From assembly GCA_013375455.1 (NCBI GenBank), contig JABXJT010000010.1:1-64000 (forward strand): 64,000 nucleotides of DNA. The letters run 5' to 3'. The DNA is from Candidatus Helarchaeota archaeon. GTDB lineage: Archaea; Asgardarchaeota; Lokiarchaeia; Helarchaeales; HEL-GB-A. Below are positions 36,576-44,645 of the stretch, in pieces. Both the position numbers and the translations under genes were made by a program. Positions within the stretch are counted from its first letter, which is position 1; the number at the start of each line of letters is the position of its first letter. The notes beneath the pieces were generated by a model. The model worked only from the letters and a program-made list of their open reading frames with translations, was not told the origin of the DNA and made no database searches.

Positions 36576-36714
36576 ATTGTTGATATCCTCTTTTATTGGA
36601 ATTAACTTTTCACATTGTTTATTAAATTTATTAGGATGATCAATTAAAAATTCACAATATCTTTTGAAAATCTTACAAGTTGAACTAACTCGAATTTTGA
36701 ATAAGTGAAGAAAA

Positions 36715-39700
36715 ATGACGAAGATTTCATGCTCGAATGGAGTAGTAAATGTTGAGAAAGGTCTGATTTCAAGAATAGAAGAGACCTGGTACGGTGATCA
36801 ATTCAATATTAATGAAGGGTTATATTTTGTCTCAGAGACTGGAGAGGAAATGCCTTTTAAACTAGAAAGTGAAAGAGTTGAGCCCGATGTTAAAACGATC
36901 CGATTTCATTGGCCTGAAAATGATAGAATTGGAATCCGCGAAGGATATGCCTATAATAAAACTTTGCGTGCCCATGTATCAAAGAAAAAGATGGTAGATC
37001 ATGCGAAATTACATTATTCTACAGCTGATGACACGAAATTAACACGCGAAATGGATGTATTCTTTCTCAAGAAATCGAAATTTTCGACTTTTGGAATGAA
37101 TGTAACGAGTGTTTTTGAGGGAGGGAAAAAAGGTAACAAAGGAGTATTCCAATGGAACTTGAACACGCATGCCACTTTAAGTTTCTTAAAAAAAGGATTG
37201 CAATACGTGCATAATCCGAATGAAATAGATGGTAAAACGCTTGGCGATGATACCATTTGGTTCGGGGATACTCATTATAGATTAAGTAATGTAGGGCAAC
37301 TCTTAGCAGCTACGACCTATCAAAATAATCGAACGAAAGTACTCGAAATTTGCATTCCAGAAGCTGATAACTCTCCTGAAAACATTAAAATAATTTTCAA
37401 GAAAATTCAAAATGAAGAGGATTGGAAAATACGAAGCGAAATTTTTCCCATTCTTCAATTCCAATTGGATCTTTCTCCGGGACAAGAAGTAACGTTTAAG
37501 ATTGAATTTCGGTTTATCTTTATTCCTGAAAGAAGGATGAATCATGCTTGCTTCATCATTCCTGATTCTGAAGAGTATTGGCCCTGTGCGCTCGCGTGCG
37601 CTGTGACTATAGGAGAGAAGCGAGAGCACTTTTCTGCATTGGCACCTCACAATCCCCGTCTCAACGTTTTGAATCCAATAATGTGGTACAAGGAGGGGGA
37701 ACCTCTCGCGTCCTCAATTTACGATTATCTTCTATCTCTTCGTGAAATTGATAAAATTTGCTTGTTTGGGGTGCCTCGCACTGAAGATATCCAACAACTC
37801 ATCATCTTGCTGCTCGATAGGGGGAGTGAACTTTCGGAACTTGATTTCTATATTTTCACGAAACCTGAGAACTTGAAGGAATTACACGCACGAAAAGAAG
37901 AGATTGCAGAAGTTGTACTTAAGGCCAGAGAAGAAGTAGATGTAGGAATTATTGATGTAATTAAGAACATGATTAAAATTCATGCCATCCCCAATTTATT
38001 GAATACTCCACTAGAATTTAGAAAACTCTATTATAGACAGGAAATTATTTCAAAACATGATCGCCCATCGTCAGAGTATTTATTAGCTATTCCCAATGAT
38101 CCCTGCATTGCATCCATTATAATCCCTTTTGCGAGGTATTTACAAGCCCCTGTTATTATATACCAAGATAATGATAAGCCCATTGAAAATTTAGAAGAAT
38201 TTATCACGGATTTCAAAGGGAATAAGCCGCTGGCAATCACGATTTACTCTAAATCTGAAGCAAAAGTTGTAGATCAGCTCAAGAATCTCGGTTATACAAT
38301 TTATAATATTGAATTCACGGATGAAAACGATTTATCCGTAAAAATCGCTCGAATCTTTGAGATTTTAAAGATCTTCAATTGGGGTTTTAATCCTACTCTA
38401 CGGAGCCGAATGAAAAAAGCAATTTCAAGCTCGACGGCACCTGTCGATGATTCTGAAGACGATTTCCTTTCAGTCTTGATGAACATTGATTCAGAGATCG
38501 GGAAAAAATACCAGGGGTTTGTAGATAGTGAAATAGATGGGATTTCAGTACGTCATTCGGAATACCTGCAAGTGGTCTTAAATTGTGCTCAAAAACACTT
38601 TAGCAGTTTATTTCACAAATATTACGAAAAATGGAGTCATCTTGAGGAGGTTGTTTTCAATTCAGCAGTATTATGTGAAAAAATGGAAGATGTTGAGAAA
38701 ATTAAAAGACGTTGCAATCTCTTGCTAGCTGGTAATTACGCTTTCTATAAAAATGCCCCTTTAATTCCAATAAACCCTACGACTGAAAAATTGGTAAGTG
38801 AGTGCAGGAATTTCTTTGCGGATCTGGACAAAATCATTCAAAAGGGTAGTAATCCTGATGATTCGCTTAGAAATTTTGGAAACCACTTATACAATACATT
38901 GATTCCCACAGAGATTGATGAACTCCTAAAAATAATGATTCCAAATGAACTTCCCTATTTCACTGTAACTAGCGGAGTGCCTTTAGAACTCATTCATGAT
39001 AAGAGAAATTTCTGGGGCATTTATTACAGCTTAGGGCGGATGAGTGGGCTAGATCAATATTCAACCGCGTTACAGATTAATCTATCTGTATCAGTCCTAC
39101 CACTCCCTAAAGAACAGTTAAAAATACTCCTCATTGCTAACCCAACTTTAGATTTACCTGACGCATCAAAGGAACTCGTTCAGCTCCGCCAACGCCTGAA
39201 AGGTTTCGAAATTGAAACAATTGAGGGTTGGTCGTGCAGGGAGCATGATATCGTCATGAGCATCAATCGCGGTCCAAATATCATCCATTACTCAGGTCAT
39301 GGCTATATGGACCCAATTTTGCCACTTCGAAGCGGTCTCATCTTGACGGATTCCCGATTAACTGCCCTCGAAATATCCCACTTAAAGCTTTGGTCAAATC
39401 CACTGATATTCACGAATGCTTGCCTGAGTGCAGTCCTCGGAACCTCATTTCTACATGCGGGCTCTTGTTTTTTCGTGTCACCCCTTTGGTCCGTGACTGA
39501 TTTTACGGCATTGGAATACGCCTATACGTTTTACTCCTCCATCATTTCTGGTTGGGCTTTAGGAGAGGCCCAAAAGATTGCAAAGAATTTGGTTCAAAGC
39601 ATACTCAGTAGAAGCCGAGATTATGCGCACGATTTCACGTGGCTCGCGTACAGCTGTGTTGGTGAACCCTCTTACTCCCTCATTTACACGAAACCTTGGG

Positions 39701-40050
39701 AGAAACAAGCGTTTGGTGAAATCATTTTTGCTGCTATTTTCATCAAACAGAAAAGCACTCAATGTGCTCGTGATAAAGTTATCAAGAAAGTATTCAAAAA
39801 GATCCTCACGCACGTCAAACAGTTCGCTGAGGAGTCCGGAGAACCAATATTTGACCAAATTTTGCAGGTATTTGAACCGATGGTTCAGTCCATCCTCGCT
39901 GCAACAGAAGATAATTGGCAAAGCACCATGAATTCCATTCTTGAAAAACTGGATCAGCTCGATGATTTGGGGAAATCTATTGACGATTTAAAGATTCAAG
40001 ATCGCGTCCGCCAACTCTTCGGGTTGATTGCCATCGCTTCAAGAGTTTAA
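36715..40050 (+). CDS. CHAT-domain (caspase-like) protein
   Basis: A 1111-residue cytoplasmic protein. The C-terminal third contains a CHAT peptidase: 'NIIHYSGHGYMDP' with catalytic His862 and 'PLIFTNACLSAVLGTSFLHAG' with catalytic Cys903, then 'FFVSPLWSVTD' and an 'LGEAQKIAKNLVQ' helix, ending in 'AYSCVGEPSYSL', all typical of CHAT. Residues ~1-280 are beta-rich (two or more sandwich-like repeats), ~280-560 look like Rossmann-type alpha/beta (TEDIQQLIILLLDRG, LAIPNDPCIASIIIPFARY), and ~560-740 are helical. CHAT proteases cut partner proteins in defence, cell-death and regulatory systems; no gasdermin-like, TPR or CRISPR partner is adjacent. The closest neighbour is a MntA/HepT pair, which hints at a defence zone. 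AGTGAAG precedes ATG 36715. Confidence 0.85.
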   Translation: MTKISCSNGVVNVEKGLISRIEETWYGDQFNINEGLYFVSETGEEMPFKLESERVEPDVKTIRFHWPENDRIGIREGYAYNKTLRAHVSKKKMVDHAKLHYSTADDTKLTREMDVFFLKKSKFSTFGMNVTSVFEGGKKGNKGVFQWNLNTHATLSFLKKGLQYVHNPNEIDGKTLGDDTIWFGDTHYRLSNVGQLLAATTYQNNRTKVLEICIPEADNSPENIKIIFKKIQNEEDWKIRSEIFPILQFQLDLSPGQEVTFKIEFRFIFIPERRMNHACFIIPDSEEYWPCALACAVTIGEKREHFSALAPHNPRLNVLNPIMWYKEGEPLASSIYDYLLSLREIDKICLFGVPRTEDIQQLIILLLDRGSELSELDFYIFTKPENLKELHARKEEIAEVVLKAREEVDVGIIDVIKNMIKIHAIPNLLNTPLEFRKLYYRQEIISKHDRPSSEYLLAIPNDPCIASIIIPFARYLQAPVIIYQDNDKPIENLEEFITDFKGNKPLAITIYSKSEAKVVDQLKNLGYTIYNIEFTDENDLSVKIARIFEILKIFNWGFNPTLRSRMKKAISSSTAPVDDSEDDFLSVLMNIDSEIGKKYQGFVDSEIDGISVRHSEYLQVVLNCAQKHFSSLFHKYYEKWSHLEEVVFNSAVLCEKMEDVEKIKRRCNLLLAGNYAFYKNAPLIPINPTTEKLVSECRNFFADLDKIIQKGSNPDDSLRNFGNHLYNTLIPTEIDELLKIMIPNELPYFTVTSGVPLELIHDKRNFWGIYYSLGRMSGLDQYSTALQINLSVSVLPLPKEQLKILLIANPTLDLPDASKELVQLRQRLKGFEIETIEGWSCREHDIVMSINRGPNIIHYSGHGYMDPILPLRSGLILTDSRLTALEISHLKLWSNPLIFTNACLSAVLGTSFLHAGSCFFVSPLWSVTDFTALEYAYTFYSSIISGWALGEAQKIAKNLVQSILSRSRDYAHDFTWLAYSCVGEPSYSLIYTKPWEKQAFGEIIFAAIFIKQKSTQCARDKVIKKVFKKILTHVKQFAEESGEPIFDQILQVFEPMVQSILAATEDNWQSTMNSILEKLDQLDDLGKSIDDLKIQDRVRQLFGLIAIASRV

Positions 40051-40060
40051 ATATTAAAGC

Positions 40061-40138
40061 GACTACCAAGACTCGGACGCCATAGACGCCGCCATCGCGG
40101 AGGGGTTGGGGAAGGGGACGTGGTACCGGGACTCGTAA
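40061..40138 (+). pseudogene. Short GC-rich gene remnant
   Basis: Twenty-five codons without a start read DYQDSDAIDAAIAEGLGKGT then WYRDS-stop. The G+C content is far above that of the surroundings and the frame is distinct from the CHAT gene ending 11 bases earlier. It looks like the C-terminal end of a foreign or deleted gene. Family not recognised. Confidence 0.35.
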
Positions 40139-40176
40139 AAACCGATGACCTCTCGGATATAGTTGGATCCAACAGG

Positions 40177-41643
40177 TCATAGAGTTTGTTGATGATGTTT
40201 TATTGATTTGTCCGTCCATACATAAGCTTTGTTTATTAAATCATTTAAATTGAAATTTGCCTTTGATTCTGGAATATTTACTTTCTCTTCCTTACACTTT
40301 TCTATTATGAAATTGTACATTTCTTCATATCTAATTATGTGGGGTATCTCAATAAGCACCACATCATATTGATTACACAGTTCTCTCTTCAGAGAGTCAT
40401 CTAATTTTCTCTGTTCAAAATCACAAACGGATTCATAAAATAATGTATTATACTGATAGTGTTGCTCACCTTGATATTCAAATGCCAATGCTAATTCTTT
40501 GTTATACCCATCAAGCTCCATTTGGTTCCCCCTATCGTTTTTCAACCATTTTGGGTGGCTTCTTGGGAATTTCATCTTAAAAATTACTTCAAACAGGCTT
40601 CGGCAAATTCTTTCACCCCTTCCCATTTTACATTTAGGACACCATCTACCCCTTTTAATATGTGTAGGGCTTGCTTCCCAAAAATGCCCGTTTTTACAAC
40701 TAAAAGGTAACTTAAGCCTATTATTGGTATATTTTGTTGCAAGACATTTACCTCCTCGCTTATTTGCTATTTCTTGTAACTCTCTAAGCCCATTTTTTAA
40801 TCTTAATTTGCTGCTACTAGTTTTATAACCGCATTCTTTACACCATTTTCCTTTTTTGATATTTGAAGGTGTAGCTTTCCATACATGCCCAAGTTCACAG
40901 CAAAATGTTAGTTTGGTCCGATTATTGACGTATTTAGTGGATAAACAATCGCCGCCATGCATTTTAGCAATAATTTTAAGCTCTTCAAGCCCATTTCTTA
41001 ATTGCTTTTTAAGTGCTCTTTGTTTATATGAGCATTTTCTACACCATTTCCCAGTTTTTATATTAGTAGGAGTGGCTTTCCAGATATGCCCTTCTTCACA
41101 CTCTAGCTCCACTTTTGTATGTGCGTTAATATACTTAGTGGAACGAATTCTGCCACCCTTTTTTTTTGCAATTTCTTGTAATTCTTTGATTCCAAATTTT
41201 AATTTCTGTCTTAGCGCACTTGCTTTATGAGCACATTTTTTGCACCATTTCCCCTTCTTGATATTTTTTGGACTTGCACTCCAGATATGCCCTTCCTTAC
41301 ATTGGAAATTCAATTTTATTTTAGTATTAACATATATTTTCGATAAACATTTACCACCCAATCGTTCTGCAATTCTTTGCAATTCTATAAGTTTTAATTT
41401 TGGTATATGTCTTTCATATTCATTTGTATATTTAAGCCACTTGTCTTTCTCCATCTCTATGATTGAACTATTAGATCTTATCCAATCCCTGAATTTATTA
41501 GTAATGTAAATTCCTTGGATTGCTCTTCCATTAGTCGTCTGATTATACTCTACAAATAAATTTTCTAATTTGGATATTACTTGTTCAGAACAATTGAAAT
41601 GAGAGAGGAAATTACTTTTATTTTCAGATTTAGGGCGGTTCAT
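40177..41643 (-). CDS. Zinc-finger-repeat protein with Vsr-like endonuclease domain
   Basis: A 488-residue protein. Residues ~75-345 hold four repeats of about 65 residues with consensus 'LQEIAKKxGGKCLSTKYxNxRTKLxFxCxxGHxWKATPxNIKKGKWCKKC': each has a C-x-x-G-H...C-x-x-C zinc site of a treble-clef/zinc-ribbon kind. The C-terminal ~120 residues look like a very-short-patch-repair (Vsr)-like nuclease: 'NQMELDGYNKELALAFEYQGEQHY' (Glu-x-Asp and E-x-Q-G-x-Q-H), then 'KRELCNQYDVVLIEIP'. Similar fusions occur in mobile, homing-type endonucleases. The four zinc fingers probably read DNA. Residues 1-75 are helical and basic. The gene is alone on the minus strand beside a gene remnant, so it is likely a mobile DNA gene. 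Confidence 0.8.
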   Translation of the reverse strand: MNRPKSENKSNFLSHFNCSEQVISKLENLFVEYNQTTNGRAIQGIYITNKFRDWIRSNSSIIEMEKDKWLKYTNEYERHIPKLKLIELQRIAERLGGKCLSKIYVNTKIKLNFQCKEGHIWSASPKNIKKGKWCKKCAHKASALRQKLKFGIKELQEIAKKKGGRIRSTKYINAHTKVELECEEGHIWKATPTNIKTGKWCRKCSYKQRALKKQLRNGLEELKIIAKMHGGDCLSTKYVNNRTKLTFCCELGHVWKATPSNIKKGKWCKECGYKTSSSKLRLKNGLRELQEIANKRGGKCLATKYTNNRLKLPFSCKNGHFWEASPTHIKRGRWCPKCKMGRGERICRSLFEVIFKMKFPRSHPKWLKNDRGNQMELDGYNKELALAFEYQGEQHYQYNTLFYESVCDFEQRKLDDSLKRELCNQYDVVLIEIPHIIRYEEMYNFIIEKCKEEKVNIPESKANFNLNDLINKAYVWTDKSIKHHQQTL

Positions 41644-41786
41644 CTAACTCATTAAGGGAAAAACGTATTAAAAAGTTACTCGATGTATAAATCAGATTAA
41701 ACCAACATTTCTTACAGAGAGATGACTGAAACTATTATGCGCAACATAAAATATAAAGCAAAAACGCATTATCAACCGATATTTAT

Positions 41787-42737
41787 TTAGTTTTGTATGT
41801 TAACGGGTTTTTTCCCTTCAGATACACGGATTATATTACCAACAACGATTTCCGTCATCCGATCCTGACTTTCCTGTGAAGAACCTGCAATGTGAGGTAG
41901 TGTGATCACATTATCAAATTGAAAGATGGGGTCACGTGGATCAGCTGGTTCTAGCCAATATACGTCCAGTCCAACACCTGCAATCCATTTATTCTGTAAT
42001 GCTTTAAATAAGGCTGGTTTATCGATCACTGGTCCCCGACTCACGTTAATCAAAAAGGCAGTCGGTTTCATTTGTTGTAATTCTTTCATAGAGATTAGAC
42101 TTCGAGTTTCTTCGGTCAAGGGTGTGTGCAAGGAGACATAATCTGATTTTTCTAGAATTATTGGAAGGTCTTGCACGCCTCCTAGAAACTCTAAATTATA
42201 TTTCGATACTAAATCCTTCTCAACAACACGTTTAGTCGCCAATACTGTCATGCCCATACTATGAGCTCGCTTAGCCAATTCTTTCCCCGAGCTCCCAAAC
42301 CCAACAATTCCTAGCGTTTTTCCCATCAATTCAGTTCCAATGGGATGGCCTAGTATTCCATTGTTAAATGACTTTTGAATTTCTTTTAAACGCCGAGATA
42401 AAGAGAGCATGAGAAAAATGGCGGATTCTGCAACAGTTACATCATTGGCAGCAGCGCAATTTGCTACGTAAATACCACGTTCTTTGGCTGCTTCTTTATC
42501 TACTCCTTCTAAACCTACCCCGAACTGTTGGATTAACTTGAGATTCTTAGCCGCTTCGATAATATCCCGCGTGATTTTCTCCATGGTAGGAATGATGACA
42601 TCCACATCTCCAACTTGTTCAACTAAGGGTTGGTTCATATCTTGCATTCGGAATTCAAAATCTTTCACGCGCTTTTTCACGCGATCCGCAGCCGTTTTCC
42701 ATCCAGAACCACAAAAAAAGATTATCAACCAATTCAC
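41787..42737 (-). CDS. D-2-hydroxyacid dehydrogenase family protein
   Basis: A 316-residue NAD-dependent D-isomer 2-hydroxyacid dehydrogenase. The Rossmann loop is LGIVGFGSSGKELAKRA, the catalytic Arg is in INVSRGPVIDKPAL, and the catalytic His in ITLPHIAGSS; 'GLDVYWLEPADPRDPI' carries the dehydrogenase signature. It could be a phosphoglycerate dehydrogenase, a glyoxylate/hydroxypyruvate reductase or a related enzyme; there is no C-terminal ACT domain, so a serine-pathway role is less certain. GTG 42737 is the longest start, but TTG 42728 has AGGTGA about eight bases before it and gives MIIFFCGSGWKTAA. Divergent from the transglutaminase-like gene by 105 bases. Confidence 0.88.
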   Translation of the reverse strand: MNWLIIFFCGSGWKTAADRVKKRVKDFEFRMQDMNQPLVEQVGDVDVIIPTMEKITRDIIEAAKNLKLIQQFGVGLEGVDKEAAKERGIYVANCAAANDVTVAESAIFLMLSLSRRLKEIQKSFNNGILGHPIGTELMGKTLGIVGFGSSGKELAKRAHSMGMTVLATKRVVEKDLVSKYNLEFLGGVQDLPIILEKSDYVSLHTPLTEETRSLISMKELQQMKPTAFLINVSRGPVIDKPALFKALQNKWIAGVGLDVYWLEPADPRDPIFQFDNVITLPHIAGSSQESQDRMTEIVVGNIIRVSEGKKPVNIQN

Positions 42738-42842
42738 CTTGAGTTTTCTTCATGCCAAAATCGGATGAATTTATTGCCCTAAATTGTTTATTATGTGTTT
42801 AGTATTAATCTCATAAAAACGAATAGCCGCAAATGATTTCAC

Positions 42843-43673
42843 ATGAAAATTCAGGTTGATCTTGCGAATACCTTACACATCCAGTCGGGCAAGTTACAAG
42901 CGGGATATCTCACTTGGAGTCTCTATGGGGAAAGCAAGCATCAAACGGTTGAAATTCTAAGCCAAAATCCGGCGTTCCAGATCCGTGAGGTAGGAGAAAA
43001 GAATTACGGAGGTTTCATAAAGCTTTCCGCTCTAAAGGCGGGTGATGAGTTCCGATTTAAAACCTCTCTCTTATTTTCTACCAAGAATCTTAAATTTCCA
43101 ATAATCAATTTCAAGTTCAACACGTATCCAAAAACAATGACAGCTCAATATTGCAGGAACGCCAAATTCTGGGAAACTAAGGATCCCGAACTTACTGAAA
43201 TCGCTCAGAACCTATTAATAGAAGCGGGTGATGACGTGCGTAAGTACTTACAAAAGACCTATCAGTTCGTTCAAAATAATATCAAATTCCGTGAAAACTT
43301 AGACCATCGCTTGGGCGCAAAACTTGCTTTAAAGGAAGGAAAAGGTGATTGTGACGAGTTTTCTGACCTGTTCATCACTCTATGTCGCATAAATCACGTA
43401 CCCGCTCGGCGTGTTCTAGGATTGCTGATTACCACTCCTGAAGATTTCAGTCTACACGCGTGGTCGGAAATATATATTCCCGTTTACGAAGATTGGGTTC
43501 CCTTTGATGTTGCTTTGAATGAATTCTCCTCAATCAAATGGAATTATTTAATTCGTGCTCACACTGGCCTCCGAAATGAAGCACCACTCGTTCGATTCAA
43601 ATCTAAAGTGGGCAAACATTTCCGTGCTAAATTCGCTGATAATGATGTCGCCCAAATCTCTCTCATATCGTAG
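42843..43673 (+). CDS. Transglutaminase-like cysteine protease-fold protein
   Basis: A 276-residue protein without signal peptide. Residues ~1-110 form a beta-rich N-terminal domain. The transglutaminase-like core has Cys170 in KGDCDEFSDLF, His205 in LHAWSEIYIP and Asp222 in VPFDVAL, so the catalytic triad is complete. Related proteins are peptidases or amidases, and in archaea some act at the cell envelope; this one has no export signal visible. Start ATG 42843 is close to the divergent dehydrogenase. It begins a same-strand run (43696, 44187, 44646, 52341, 58787) that leads into giant surface proteins, so modification or cross-linking of partners can be imagined, but no direct evidence is seen. 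Confidence 0.8.
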   Translation: MKIQVDLANTLHIQSGKLQAGYLTWSLYGESKHQTVEILSQNPAFQIREVGEKNYGGFIKLSALKAGDEFRFKTSLLFSTKNLKFPIINFKFNTYPKTMTAQYCRNAKFWETKDPELTEIAQNLLIEAGDDVRKYLQKTYQFVQNNIKFRENLDHRLGAKLALKEGKGDCDEFSDLFITLCRINHVPARRVLGLLITTPEDFSLHAWSEIYIPVYEDWVPFDVALNEFSSIKWNYLIRAHTGLRNEAPLVRFKSKVGKHFRAKFADNDVAQISLIS

Positions 43674-43695
43674 TTCAACAAAAAGCAAATTATAA

Positions 43696-44130
43696 ATGGT
43701 TTTAACCTCAATTAATTCAATGATGGTTTCCTTGCTTCTCATGCTTAATTTATTGGATTTTCCACTTGACGCGATTGATAAAATGACTCTATTCCTCATT
43801 TTATTCTCTGCGGGACTTTTATGCATACTCTGCGCCATTCTCCTAGCGATTTATCTCTTGAAGAGCGATAGATTCACCACACCATCGCAGAAGGAAACTA
43901 AAATTACTTCATATCCTGCTTTTAAGGAGTATGAAGAAGAATCAAGACTTTCTCGGTTAAAAAACAAGATTGTATCCCTATTCAGAGGGATTAAAGGAGT
44001 CTTTACACGTTCTGAGGATGACTATGAGCTCGCTGAACCTAAATCTTTAGAAACTACACCCGATATTCCTTCCGATCTTCCCGAAGAAGACTCCACATCC
44101 GCCAAAGAGGATGCTTCTCCAGACACGTAG
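43696..44130 (+). CDS. Hypothetical membrane protein with acidic cytoplasmic tail
   Basis: A 144-residue protein. Two hydrophobic helices (SMMVSLLLMLNLLDF and LFLILFSAGLLCILCAILLAIYLL) are followed by a ~75-residue hydrophilic tail, first basic, then strongly acidic and rich in Ser, Pro, Glu and Asp (DIPSDLPEEDSTSAKEDASPDT). Family not recognised. Lies 22 bases after the transglutaminase-like gene, probably in the same transcription unit. Confidence 0.65.
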   Translation: MVLTSINSMMVSLLLMLNLLDFPLDAIDKMTLFLILFSAGLLCILCAILLAIYLLKSDRFTTPSQKETKITSYPAFKEYEEESRLSRLKNKIVSLFRGIKGVFTRSEDDYELAEPKSLETTPDIPSDLPEEDSTSAKEDASPDT

Positions 44131-44186
44131 GATAGAATATCCGAATATTCTGCAATTATTTAATCAAACAATCCTCAGATAACAGT

Positions 44187-44420
44187 ATGAAATTCAGATG
44201 TCAAGGTTGCAAGGATTATAAACGCCTCAAACAATTACCCGATTATCAAGTGTCATTCAATCATTGGTGCGAAATGAACCAGACCCCCTGCGCTTTAATC
44301 CGAAAGTGTGATTTTTATCCTAAAAGGATGAAAAATCTAACGAAGGTTGAACAAAAATTAAATGAATTTTACAATATTTTCGTTAAAAAACCGGAAGCGC
44401 CTAATCCCCCTTTTATCTAA
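44187..44420 (+). CDS. Small Cys-rich (probable zinc-binding) protein
   Basis: A 77-residue protein with MKFRCQGCKDYK at the start and HWCEMNQTPC / RKCDFYP later, giving five Cys and one His suited to a zinc site. The rest is Lys-rich helix (KVEQKLNEFYNIFVKK). Family not recognised. Same strand as the previous two genes, 56 bases apart; there is no clear ribosome site. Confidence 0.6.
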   Translation: MKFRCQGCKDYKRLKQLPDYQVSFNHWCEMNQTPCALIRKCDFYPKRMKNLTKVEQKLNEFYNIFVKKPEAPNPPFI

Positions 44421-44645
44421 CAGCGCAACATCAATGCATCCATTATAAAAATTTTTTTCATCACATATATTTTCTATATGAGGATTAGATTGAACAATCC
44501 CCCCATTTTACATTATTAAAACTCCCCTTATTGTTGACGGGACGTCATCAATTTAATCACTTATCTTGAAATAACATTTTTATAGAAATTCCTCTACTCT
44601 TTTATCTACCGTTATTTCTCAACAGGAAATGATTCATCTTTTAGG

